The position numbers and the translations under genes were made by a program. From Thamnidium elegans (lineage: Eukaryota > Mucoromycota > Mucoromycetes > Mucorales > Mucoraceae), in the NCBI GenBank assembly GCA_025201345.1, contig JAIXMG010000001.1, positions 2,046,001 to 2,110,000 on the forward strand: DNA of 64,000 nucleotides, written 5' to 3'. Below, piece after piece: positions 1 through 10,549 of this stretch. Within the stretch, counting starts at the first letter, position 1; each line of letters starts with the position of its first letter. Under the pieces are notes generated by a model, which did no database searches, was not told the origin of the DNA, and was given only the letters and a program-made list of their open reading frames with translations.

Positions 1-1869
1 GAAGAGCAATAGTATTCATTTACTGTCAGAGACCTGACCTGTTCATTTCCATAATATGCCACATATGCATTCTTACGGCCAGGGTCTAGAAAACAAGGAC
101 GGAAAAAGTTTTCAATTTCGTCTGCGTTGAAATCTGCGATTTCAAGATTGACTTTATCTTCTTCAAGGGTTTCTGGGACACTCCTTGCAAAAGAAATTCT
201 ACAGGTATATCCATCAGTGTATATACTGTTCAAGAACATCCGTCTTTTCTGTCTTGGTAATTCTTGTAATTTTGTCAAGCTATTGTAATAAATATTAATA
301 ATGATCTTAATTGGGAGAGGGGGGATTAAAAAAAACTTACTTTCTGATTTTCAGCTTGGTAAAATCGAAAGAATTGAAAAAGCAACGTGTAGCGAATGCG
401 AAATTTGTTTCGTTTTCTTCTCTTTGAAGCCGTGTATCAGGGAAAAGAGTTGACAAATTTTGACCATCAATCTTTATGAACCGCCATTTAAGACTAGGAT
501 TTGGAAAAAGAGAAAACAAGCGAGGCCTCTGGGGTTGTCGCATTTGTGTCTGAGGACGGACTAACTCAACCGTTTGAGCCGGCGGTTGCTCTGTTGTTTG
601 TTCTAGTAGCTCTTCTGACTGTTCTGGCTGCGCATTTTCCTGAAGTTGTATATTGACCTGCTCATAGAATTCGATAATATAAGTCATTATCGATAGAACA
701 ATGAACGGGTTTTTGGTCACTTCTTCTCTTGAAAGTGGGAGCCAGGTGCTCTGTTTCTAACTGGCTGAATGATATCGTTTAAAAATGCCTGTAGATTTGG
801 TGCACTATTAAGACCATCTTGTGTAATAAAATCTTCTGGCATATCTGACCTTGTGTCGTTCTTTAAGACTTCATCTAAGACATAATCATATACAATCTTT
901 TTTACAAGTGGCATTTTAATATTCTTATAAATAAATTTCATGAGTATAATAGTTATGTAAACTAGTATTTTTGTTAATACTTACAGTATACTCCTGTTTT
1001 AGTCTGTATATAAAATAGTTTCCAATATACGTTTCATAATTTTCCACGTAGAAGTTGTTATAGGCAGTAGCTACAGTATCACAAGCAGACGAAACAATTT
1101 GGCCATACCCTACTAGACCTTCTCTTTCAACTAAAAGATTGACATTTTCTAACGCTTGTAAATGGTTATAGGCTTCTTGAATGCCAGGAAGTCTTGGATA
1201 AAAGTTTTGTAGTTCTTCAATGGTGATTTTCCCATAAATTAATCTACAAACTCTGTACCAGAAGTTTTTTTCAAATATATCATTTGAGAGATACTCGACA
1301 TTGTTGTTTGCATTATTTAAAATATAATAATTAACTAAAAGCTGTGCTTTATAAACAACCTCTCGTAAAAATGAAGACTGTGTAATTATTCTCTCTTGAT
1401 ATTCTAATAGTTTGTTCGGATTCCCTTCATCTTGCCTGATGAATGATTTAAGCGTTATAGAAACGGTATACAATTGATAAGAAGTAGGGAAAGCCATTCC
1501 TAATCTTTCTTTAATAGTATATTCACGGTTGGGACATAAACGAGAAGCAGAAGTAGTATGACCAGGTTGGCCACAGGACTTGCAAACAGGTCCAGAAGAT
1601 GAAGAATCCTGTTCTATTCTTCTTCTTTTTCTTGCATCCGCCTTGGCTTTTTTCTCCTCTGGTGTGTCTTTTTTTCTTTTATCTGAGTCAATATAGCAGT
1701 TAGATAAAGTTATCAATATGATCAATAAAATTCACAGAAACTGTTATAGTTCAATGTTACCTCTTCTTCTATTGCTAGATTGCCTTTCCTCTTCAACACG
1801 TACCTGAAACTTCTGTTGCTTTTTATTTCGAATTAGTTCTTCTGTTTCAGGATAGATAATAGGACGCAT
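1..1869 (-). pseudogene. Fanzor-like (eukaryotic TnpB-like) protein, N-terminal two-thirds, one frameshift
   Basis: Exons read 1869-1761, 1682-985, 923-342 and 279-1, all with GT-AG introns. The N-terminus is basic and holds a zinc knuckle CX2CX4HX7C near residues 68-84. The last visible exon has a TDG-x-T segment followed by FLDPGRKNAYVAYYGN, which fits the RuvC-I region (catalytic Asp in DPG) of Fanzor/TnpB nucleases; its Asp codon is at 84-86. RuvC-II, zinc ribbon and RuvC-III would lie beyond position 1. At 717-720 the frame ends in TGA and the conserved sequence resumes one base shifted (VTKNPFIVL), so this copy carries a single-base frameshift or a sequencing error. Family assignment is inference from these motifs plus the RuvC-III-like relic at 46271-46474. 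It may be a host-domesticated or unrelated transposon protein instead. Confidence 0.5.
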
Positions 1870-1911
1870 TAAGATATTTAGGTAAAAAAAAAAAAGAAAG
1901 AGAAAAGTATA

Positions 1912-3061
1912 ACGGGCATCTACTTTATAATAAACTTTTTGGAATTACAATTCCAACTCCTAATATGGATATTGGCGTTTAAAACTGCCTTTTTTTATTT
2001 TTATTTTTTTATGTGAATTATTGATTTTCGCGGAGCTTTCTGTGTGATTTTTGAAGCTTTGAGAACTCTTTTACGAGAGAAAATGCCTCAGCAACATCTT
2101 TTTCGTTAATGTAAGCTTCAATGTACCGGAAGCTTTTGTTGAAGTAACGACGGATTTGCAAAAGGATCTCTCCAGGTTGGTTCACGCTATCAAGAAAACT
2201 ATTGATGTTGTTATCGAGAGAGCGGAAATTGTAGTTACAATTCCGTCTCGCTATTTTTTTGCTGGCTCCCCAGAAACGTTCGATGGGGTTACATTTACAA
2301 TGATACCGAGGGTAAAGTTCGAAAATATGACCTGCTTCTTCAATAGCTTCAGCCAAGGTTGATTTTTGCTCTATGAAAACAGGCTGGCTGCCAAGCAAAT
2401 GAACCGCACAGCATTCATGGTTAGAAATTTCTACATTGTTGCAATATCTGTTTTGACCGCCGAACAAATTTCTTTGCGTTAATATTTCTTTAATACCTAT
2501 GAAATATGTTTTTATCTCGTTATTCTATTTTTTAAATAAATCAAACGAGTTAAACGAAAATTTCTATATATATATAATTTGAAATCTAAGAATGGATAAT
2601 TATAAACTTACGGGATGAACGTTTTTCATAATTGCATCAAATTTCACAACTTTATCAGCCCTGGAAATTTTGCTAAATCTAAGCTTTTGTAGCTCGGGGT
2701 AGTTGAAATTTCTTTCAACGTAAAAACTTTGACGTTTCTCTACACTTAAATGTTTATGTTGCATAGATAAATTTATTACTGTATATTTAAACGCAGGTAT
2801 GTGATATTATTGGGCCGTAATACTAATTTGGGGAGGTCATTTGTAGACTTCTCTGCCTAAAGAGCCAAACTTCAAATCGATATTTTTCACGAAAAAAACC
2901 GCAAAGACAAAAAAAAACTTCGGCATATCTCTTTGTAATCTTATTTATAATGTTAAACTGCAATTAATTTATGTTAAAAGTGTTTTGCCGTCGAGTATTA
3001 TAGAAAATAAAAAATACGAAAAATTGGAGTTAGTAGAGTTTATTATAAAGTAGATGCACGT
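1912..3061 (-). mobile_element. 1.15 kb TIR unit with TA flanks (Tc1/mariner-like) inside the composite
   Basis: The unit begins and ends with a terminal inverted repeat of about 25 bp starting ACGTGCATCTACTTTATA. The right-hand terminus is 3037-3061 and the left-hand terminus is 1912-1936, where the fourth base differs (ACGGGC). Both ends are flanked by TA (1910-1911 and 3062-3063), the target duplication typical of the Tc1/mariner superfamily. The unit encodes one spliced 219-residue protein. The left terminus lies only about 42 bp upstream of the Fanzor-like start codon, in both copies of the composite. Confidence 0.75.
2018..2764 (-). CDS. DDE-superfamily transposase-like protein, short form (219 aa, 2 exons)
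   Basis: Exons are 2764-2612 and 2524-2018, joined across an 87 bp GT-AG intron in phase 0. The C-terminal half carries the pattern HC-x-CNPIERFWG (around residues 136-147), which matches the third catalytic acidic residue region (NPIE) of DDE endonucleases common in fungi. A nearby motif reads QPVF; from memory of the family, relatives usually carry an acidic residue there (QPDF), and I see no clear first Asp either. At 219 residues the protein is much shorter than full transposases, so it may be inactive or only an accessory form. The reading frame is nevertheless intact and is preserved in the second copy at 61420-62166, with 6 differences in the last 149 residues. Confidence 0.6.
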
Positions 3062-5232
3062 TAAGAGTTTAATGTCTCTTTTAAAATTATTGATGCAATC
3101 GTCAGTAGGCTCTCTCTTATTTCTTCCGGAGTGTAGATCTAATGGCAGTTATTTTGAATACCCTTTTATCCAGAGCAACTACCATTGTATATATTTTCGA
3201 AATCAACCAGGTACGTCTTGCGTAAAAAAACAGATGTTTTCGTGAACTTTTCACCAAAACGAAGTTGATGGCGAAAAATATTATTATCAGCAAATTGTCC
3301 TCAATAAAGCTATTTTTGGAACCACCTTTGTTAAAAAAAAGGAAGATACTCGTCTTGGAGAGGTAATCGTAGCCATTATAGTCCTTGGATGCCACAGGCG
3401 ACTGTTGCTCTTCAACTATACCTGAGTTTCCCAAATTAAGTCAGCTCTGGGTATGCTCATGGAACAACAAAATTGGTATTGTGTCTTTTCCAATTTAGAA
3501 CGCCAGACGAGACTATTGGAATAAACCCAATTTCATCAAAAAAGTACTAGTTCTGCTATGAAAATGTCTGTCCCTCTCGCAACCGATAGTCGCACCATCA
3601 ATACTTGCAGCGGTATACGTAGGGTGACTCCATTTGCTTGCATTTACTATCAAGAACACGAGTGTTTAGTTTATGCTGCCTCCCGAAACGTTCATATCTT
3701 TAAATCAAAAATGACTTAGTACAGGTAATTAAACTATACGAACAATGAGTATGATTTGAGTTAATAATAAATTGATATATGTACTTGTTATACAGACAGC
3801 GGGTAAAGTATGCAGTACTGCCTGTACACATTGACGCAGAAAGAGAACTGTGCGATGAGATTTTTCTTGGTGCCAACAAGAGAAGCCATTTAAAAAATGC
3901 AGAACCCGATTGGAATATTTTCTTTAATAAATGGTTTAGTGGCTCAAATACACAAGACATTTTTTATAAGACTATTAGTCATCTTAAGACGTTCCACAAT
4001 CAAAAACAAGACAGTAGCATCTTTTAAAACTCTGTTATCGCAAATATTGGAATTACTTCGGTAAAACTACAATTTCTCCTGCTAATAGACCACCTGTCTG
4101 CGTCAATGATGCTGTTCCATTACACCTCGCTTCAAGGTTTGCGACTCTACAAAAAGGATTTCCCGCAATAGCACCAACATCACAGTCACAGTCACAACCA
4201 TCACAACCAGCAATGATTCCTTTCTCTATATCGCTGTTGTAAAATCATAATTCTAAAAGGCCAGTCAGTCCTAGCATTTCTCCCTCTTCGTGTAAACACA
4301 AGAAGATTGCCAGGGAGTCTTTGTCAGAAAAAAACTGTAGCGAAGTTTAAACTAATACATAATAAATAAATAAAAACTACTTTCGCTTTATCATATATTT
4401 AATACTCTATTGTTTTTTGTATAAATTCAGATATATAACATATAAATACTGCAAAAATGTGATAAACTAATTTTTAAGCCGTTACCTCACTGTGCTTTAT
4501 ATAGGTTGAACGCTACAGCCGAATAATAAAAGTTTGCCGCGGCGGGGCATTATAGTCCTTCCAAACAACAGGAAATAGTTGGCCTTGGACTATTCTTGCG
4601 GCACATCTGGTTTTGTATTATATCCTTCCCAATTTTAGAACCGTAGGAATTAACTTAATATGACAAAAAAAAAACTACCTTCTTATAGAAAATTTGTCCT
4701 GGTACCTTTTTTCTAGAAAAAAGAACAATTACGTAAAGGTTAAAATAACACAATGAAAATATAATATCTTAGTCTTATAACAGAACCCCAACTGTATAAG
4801 GGGGGGGGGGGAATGCACCGGATAAAACTAGGTTTTTGACGCGGCTTGGGTTACACGATTGAGTAGGGACATCACGTGAATGAGGTGACTTCACGGCCAA
4901 ACTCGAAATAGGATCCGAGCTTTCTTTTTTTTTTTTAAGGAAGCGAACGATATAAAAAAAAAACGCGATTAAGATGCATGGAAAAGATACTTTTCTAGTA
5001 TTTGTTTTCTATTATAAAATACGTATATCCTTTTCCATGTATAAACCCGAACTATGACAATAAGAAACAAACAAAAAGAAAAAGCCTTTGGTTCCACAAC
5101 ATTTTTTTTTAAAGTTTTTTTTTTTTTTTTTGTGTTTACATATAAAAATAAAAAATAATCTTATACTTCCACATTTTTTTTTTTTGTTTTTTTCTCTCTT
5201 TTCTTTATATCACTTCTTTTTTTTTTCTTATC
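3062..5232. other. Gene-poor flank with decayed accessory sequence and upstream region of the TRP-like gene
   Basis: This stretch holds short interrupted reading frames only (see 3558-4027). It also has a G12 tract near 4801-4812 and several A/T tracts. From about 5100 to 5232 it becomes T-rich, as is usual just before start codons in this window. I see no further gene. Confidence 0.5.
3558..4027 (+). pseudogene. Decayed accessory-protein remnant with W...IFYK...HLK motif
   Basis: Two open stretches, 3558-3719 and about 3795-4027, could be exons of one damaged gene. The second encodes a segment with PDWN, then KW, then IFYKTISHLKTFHN. A very similar spacing, with EWN followed by NIYYKAPEYLKSYHN, occurs in the interrupted gene at 46832-47467. 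The two therefore look like members of one accessory family, but I do not recognise a function. Downstream frames are broken by stops, and no clean start or splice pattern was found, so decay is the best reading. The similarity is short and was judged by eye. Confidence 0.3.
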
Positions 5233-7845
5233 ATGTCTGATAGTATCCCATCTTCACCTGTTCCTAGTAACAGCCAGGTGAATACCACGGAGAATACGCG
5301 TCTCTTGAACACATCTACTGCAAACTATAATGCTCGTGAGGCTACCACCACCAAGCAGACAGTAATCACAATGTCTAGCGAGGAAGTGGTAACTACTACT
5401 GGTTTAATCCACGGTGGTGGCGTATCTATTACTACCTTACGTGAATATGAAGACGTTATCCGAGCCGGTCAACCTACTATCCCTACACAGCAGTTGACTG
5501 AAAAGATTCAAGATATTCTTGTTTTCACCGAGATCAAGATTAACCAACAAGAGCGTGTCATTCAAGAAGAAAAGAAGCGTAAGATCAAGGACCGTCAACA
5601 GATCCAACATGACCAATACCAAAAGTTATATCAAGAATACCAACAACAAAAGCAACAATTAGAAGATCAGACTCAACAACACATGCAACCTCCAGCATTT
5701 AAGCAAACTGCTCCTTTGCCATATCAAATAGAAAACTTGAATAAGCACGATTCAAGTAGCAGTAGTGATAGTGATAGTGATGATGATAGCGTAAGATTCG
5801 CGTTGAAAAGAAAGTTAACTGATTGGTCGATTGATCATGATAAGAATAAAAATGCAGATGGAAAGAAGTCGTTGAGAAAGCGTGATTATGCAGTAGACGC
5901 ATTAAGGTTTGCAACATCTAACTGGAAAGAAAAACATGGTTGGGCTACTGGAAGTAACAACAACTCTTCAGCTAGTTTACTTCCTCCTGCTGCTACTAGC
6001 CCTGGTCCCAATACTGTCACAACAACGACTACTACCACATCTGCTCCAACCAATCATGGATATCAAAATGGTAACGGTGGTGCTACGGTTGTACAACAGG
6101 TCAAAAAACAAGAGGAAAAAAAATTTAAACCAATTCCTTCTACTGCTGAGAGTGTATTTGAAGTGGCTAAGAACGCATCCGTCTGTGCCGTTTTGGCTTT
6201 GTTACACGAACGTCGGCAATCATCCGGCTTCTCGACTGAAACTGATGTCTCCTTGCAGGCACTTGCTCTCTCTACATTAACTTTTGGTTTAAAAGCGCAA
6301 GACAAGTCTGTTTCACATGTTGTGTTATATGAGATGCTTACCACCAAGTGGATGAATGGAAAGTCAGGTATGTTAGCCTCTTTTTTAACCTATTTTTTTT
6401 TGTGTTGTTTATTTGTATGTATTTATATTTACATAATATGCAATATTTTTTTTAAGCTTTGGAATTGGCTGCTGAAAACAATAGTGAGATACTTTTAAGT
6501 GATGCTCGAGTACAACTTGTGATTGAGGTAAGATACAAAGAAAGAAAAAAAAAAAAAACTGTATTTTTAACTCCTTTTTTTTTTAAAAAAAAAAGGATCT
6601 TTGGAAATCAGGACCCAACTGGCGTCAAGACCCGAACCATCCTAGTAACATTTGGTTAAAATATCCTGCCGTAAATGGCGTTCTTCCACCAAAGCAAGAA
6701 GAGCCCAAACACTTTGGTTGGTATGTTATTTGTCATACTTTTGCTGACTTTATGGCTCGCTGGGCAAGTGTCCGATACCAAACCTTAGTTGGTTTCTTTA
6801 TCATGTTATCTTACCTCATCTTGCATTTGGCTACCGTCACTAACCAAGAATATACCTCTGATATTCCTTATGCCTTCGAGTACGCCTATTTTACGTTTGT
6901 TACATATGATTTACTTTTAGAGTATTACAAGTTACTATCACAACCTCGCACTTACCTCCGCAAAGTATCATCCTACGTCTCTCTTCTTACTGTTTCCTTA
7001 TTAGCTAGTGCTGTTATTATTCGTATCTTTGCTCTTGTCGCTGTTAATAATATCGAGGTTGAAGCTTTCTTCTTGATTCTTTCTTATGCTTTGGTTATTT
7101 TAGCTACTCCTCTTATGTTCTTCCGCTTGTTTGCGTCTGCTTCTAATCTTTGTTGGGGTCTTGCAAAAGTCAATTATATCTTGCACCAATGCTTTGTTAA
7201 CAGTCTTTGGATCTTTGGTCTTGGTTTGTTCGTTCTTTTAGGCTTCTGGGTCGCTCTTGCTGCATTACAGTTTGACGATATCAGTCCCGTCACTATGTTG
7301 CGTTATTTAGTATTTGGTGCACTTCAGTAAGTTACACGCATATATTTATATATATATATATTTGATTCTAACCAAAATTTTTATAATTTTTTAGTGCCCC
7401 ATACATCGGTAGCACAATTTCTTATCAAAACATTATTGGAGCCATTTTACTTGCTGTTTACTTGTTCTTGACAGTAATTATTCTTGGATCTCTTTTAACA
7501 GCCTCTTTCTTGAGCACTTTCTTGGATATCCATGGCCGTATCGATACCATTAGACGCGACTGGGTTGTTTCTCGCTGTTTGACTATTAGCCCTGCACTTG
7601 GTGTATTTATCCCTAGTGTTCCCATTGATTTGTTATTTGGTATTATTAACTGGATCACACTCGTTGTCTTTAAGCGTCAATCTTGTAACTTGTGGGTTGA
7701 AAAGACACATCAAGTACTTTGGTATATCTGTTACTCTCCCATTATTTTCTTGGTCGGGTTATATGAATTAACCGTTACAGTTTTGTTCAAGTGGACACTT
7801 GTAGCTAATACTTTCAAGAGAAATCCTACAACAGCTTCTGTTTAA
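5233..7845 (+). CDS. TRP-like (possibly Yvc1/TRPM-related) ion channel, 795 aa, 4 exons
   Basis: Exons are 5233-6367, 6457-6527, 6596-7326 and 7395-7845, all in frame. The first 300 residues are low-complexity: a Q/K-rich coiled-coil-like stretch, then serine/aspartate runs. Residues near 375-420 read SALELAAENNSEILLSDARVQ..IEDLWKSG, which resembles the conserved segment just before the membrane domain of TRP-family channels. From about residue 455 there are roughly eight hydrophobic helices. The C-terminal region ends in a helix-rich tail close to the arrangement in fungal Yvc1-type vacuolar cation channels. A role in calcium or cation flux across the vacuole or plasma membrane is inference. 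The pore helix and selectivity filter were not identified with certainty, so a non-channel membrane protein remains possible. Confidence 0.5.
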
Positions 7846-7861
7846 TTTTTTTTTATTTCTC

Positions 7862-7864
<3 letters not shown>

Positions 7865-7897
<33 letters not shown>
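7865..7897. repeat. (CT)n microsatellite between convergent genes
   Basis: An uninterrupted CT dinucleotide run of about 33 bp lies in the 85 bp gap between the stop codons of the TRP-like gene and the alpha/beta hydrolase gene. Confidence 0.95.
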
Positions 7898-7899
<2 letters not shown>

Positions 7900-7929
7900 T
7901 TCCTAAAATAAATAAATATATATCTCTTT

Positions 7930-9098
7930 TTATTTCATTTTTTGATCATTTAAAAAAATTGTGATAGTTTGTACGGCTAATTTGTATTGAGGTGTTTCAG
8001 GAACGGGTAAAGAGATAAATTCATGGACAGTGCCGAGGATACGAACACCGATAGTGTTTACACCTGCTTGTAGCAGTTTTGCAGCGTACGCTTCTCCTTC
8101 GTCACAAAGTATATCACACTCACTAGTTAAAATCAAAGCATCTGGAAGACCTTCCAGTTCTTTCTTTGTAGCAACAATAGGGCTCATATACAAATTGTGG
8201 CACTCCTGTGCGCCTTTTGGTAAGTACATGCAGGCCGAAAACTTTGTCATCTCAGCCGAAAGGGGTAAATCACCGTGACCATACTTTTGATAGGAATCAT
8301 ACGATGTATCTCCTAAACTAACCAATGGATAAATAAGTACTTGCGCTTTTATCACTTGTTTTCCGGAATTTTTTGCCATCACTAAATAGAAAAAAAGGTT
8401 AAACTTCTGTTTGCGCATACATGTATACACATATATAAAATACTTGCTTGAAACTACCGTAGCCATATTACCCCCGGCAGAATCTCCCATAACATAAATA
8501 TTTTCTGGATCAGTGAAAATGGATCTTGCATTTTCACTTAACCAACATAAAGTCAAAAATGCTTGAGTGTTTGCAACGGGAAACTGTCGTTCGGGAGAAA
8601 GGGTATAGTCTACTGCCATCACTGCAACATGTGCTTGGATGCATAGCTTAAAACTCTTTATTAAAATCATTTTTTCTTGCGCCTTTTAATAACAAATACG
8701 TACGTCGTTGATAAAATATGTATAAGTATCCACATTACCAAACACCCATCCTCCGCCATGACTACACACATATATGTATATTTAGAAAATATAATATAAA
8801 AGGTATATTGTGTTCTCGTTTACCAAAATAGAACTACAGGTAAGATATCATGCTCAGAACCGAAAGGTCTAAAGACAGTGGTGTTGACTTTGATACCATC
8901 GGATCCGCATACCTCTTGTTGATAACGTACTGTACGATGATTATGACTTGGCTTAGTAGCTCTAGCACGAATCTTTAGAATTATCTGATATTTTTCTTCT
9001 TCAGTAACGCCTTGCATTTCTTTAAAGACCTTATTAAAGTCGTTTCCATTTTTATCACAATACTCTTTGTAAATTGGATGAATAGGATACTCGGTCAT
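7930..9098 (-). CDS. Alpha/beta hydrolase (HSL-type esterase/lipase), 330 aa, 4 exons
   Basis: Exons are 9098-8824, 8761-8704, 8655-8448 and 8381-7930. The protein has every landmark of the hormone-sensitive-lipase branch. It has the oxyanion-hole motif HGGGW (about residues 93-97), the nucleophile elbow GDSAGG (Ser near 170), the acid motif CDILCDEG (Asp near 270) and the catalytic His in GTVHEF (near 300). It should hydrolyse short- to medium-chain carboxylic esters; the natural substrate cannot be told. Without a signal peptide it is probably intracellular. The third intron starts with GC (GCAAGT) rather than GT; this GC-AG border is the only one that keeps the frame. The boundary of the second intron is the least certain join. 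Confidence 0.8.
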
Positions 9099-9215
9099 TT
9101 TTTAGAGGAAAAAAGAAAAGAAAATGGGTAGTGATACAATATAAATAAACAAGTAAACATATTTTTTTTTTTTTTTTTTTTTTTTGTGCAATAGTAAGAA
9201 AAACAGTCTTCCGTA

Positions 9216-9652
9216 CAGTGATAACGGTAAATTTTGTCACTTTGAGAAAAGTGACTATTCTAGTGCAACCGCTGCGGATGCTCTAATAACTTTTTTTTTT
9301 TGGCATATCCATCTTATTTATTAGAGCTATTGGAGTCTTTTAAATACTGTGGTTTACTATACTGGACAACAATATCTTATTTTACAATCTTTTTTTTTTT
9401 GTGGAAATCATCCCTGTACTCGCTCATACTGCCATCTATATCATTCCTAGCTTGTGCCTTGTTTCAAACCAAATGAGAAGGGAAGGTGTATTTCTTTATC
9501 TATCTTTCATTTATCGGCTACCACGAACAGCACTATACCAATAAAACTTATTGTGGCATTTCTCTTATTTCAAAAGGACATAAAGGGACAATCATTTTTT
9601 GGCGTAGTGCCATTCAATTTTCTCAAAGTGACAAAATTTACCGTTCTCACTG
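9216..9652. mobile_element. 437 bp MITE with about 35 bp TIRs and TA flanks
   Basis: The left end (from 9216) reads CAGTGATAACGGTAAATTTT and continues TGTCACTTTGAGAAAA. The right end (to 9652) is its inverse complement with one mismatch over about 35 bp. TA dinucleotides flank both ends (9214-9215 and 9653-9654). The interior has no sustained reading frame. Termini beginning CAGT with a TA duplication suggest a non-autonomous Tc1/mariner-type element. It sits between the alpha/beta hydrolase promoter and the small secreted peptide gene. Confidence 0.8.
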
Positions 9653-9927
9653 TATAACTAAAATTCAATCAGGGAAGGGAAAATATTCAAGAAAAAGGGT
9701 TATTCATGTTGTTATTTTCTTACCTACGCCAAGGAATGTTTATTGTAATACCAGTGTTGATGTCTGTTTATACGCTATAAATATATTACCCCCCTCCCTT
9801 TTGCTGCTTGTTACAGTATTTAATCGTGCATCTTTCTATGCATTTAATCACATGGTTTATATGGTAATTATAATCGATTTCTTTTATTTTCCTTTCTTTC
9901 GCTCATTTATCTTTATTTTTTAAAAAA

Positions 9928-10131
9928 ATGAAATATCACTTGATTATTACAGCTATTTTGATGGCGACAGTGCTCAAATATCACGTCATGGCAATATGTT
10001 TTAGTCGGGGTACAAGTTGTAATAACGAATGGGATGTTGGATGTTGTAGATCTAACTATTGTTATAATGGTGTATGCGAAGCTTTTCCGCTGTTCGCTGG
10101 AAATGGGTCTCCTAAACCTGAAGAAATCTAA
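9928..10131 (+). CDS. Small secreted cysteine-rich peptide with knottin-like spacing (67 aa)
   Basis: A single-exon frame of 67 residues starts with a short basic N-terminus and a hydrophobic core (about residues 4-16), consistent with a signal peptide that may be cut near residue 22. The mature part holds exactly six cysteines at 24, 31, 39, 40, 45 and 50. This gives the spacing C-x6-C-x7-CC-x4-C-x4-C, the classical inhibitor-cystine-knot pattern. Nothing else identifies a function: antimicrobial peptide, protease inhibitor, ion-channel ligand or surface peptide are all possible. A 24-base A tract follows right after the stop. The gene lies about 275 bp downstream of a MITE. The start was chosen because it precedes the hydrophobic segment directly. 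Confidence 0.6.
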   Translation: MKYHLIITAILMATVLKYHVMAICFSRGTSCNNEWDVGCCRSNYCYNGVCEAFPLFAGNGSPKPEEI

Positions 10132-10549
10132 CAAAAAAAAAAAAAAAAAAAAAAAAGTACTTCTTTCTGATTACCTCATAATAAAACTTGTTATATACAA
10201 TAGACTTTTTGTACAAACAAAATGAAAAAGGAAAAAATAATAATAATGCAAATATATAGTGATTGGTTAAAAGTAGAGGCTATTATGCAAACTATAAATG
10301 TCTTTTTCTTTTTTTTGTAGAATAAGCAGTGACAAGGTACGATGTTTCTTTTATTTTTATATGAAAGATTATATACTCAAACTATGTTTCTAGTCTGTGT
10401 GTACATTAAAAATATGCAGCTTATCGACATTAGCGTCACGTATAGGCTCTTAAGAAGCACACTTCTCCCGTGTCATAATTTAATTTTAGCATTTGGTTCT
10501 CAGATACAGCTTTTTTTTGCGTCTGTCCTAAATGCTCCCTAAAAAATGA

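Larger units (their letters stand above)
1..3061 (-). mobile_element. Composite TIR transposon, left copy (transposase unit plus Fanzor-like gene), cut by window start
   Basis: Read on the minus strand, this element starts at a terminal repeat ending at 3061, flanked by a TA at 3062-3063. It then carries a DDE-transposase-like gene, an internal inverted terminus at 1912, and a Fanzor-like gene that runs out of the window at position 1. The stretch from 3061 down to about 1136 is repeated in opposite orientation at 61122-63053 with few substitutions. The other outer end is not visible here. Similarity between the two copies stops exactly at the TIR on the upstream side, which supports a true element end. 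The copy-to-copy match covers both genes, so they were duplicated or transposed together. Confidence 0.75.

Noticed and set aside
4505..4620. Imperfect inverted GCCGC...ATAGTCC sequences
   Set aside because: The match is short and interrupted; it could be a weak hairpin, but nothing supports a terminator or element end.
5437..6347. Several open frames on the opposite strand or other frame of the TRP-like gene
   Set aside because: They are low-complexity shadows of the Q- and S-rich coding sequence, and the sense frame continues through well-formed splice sites.
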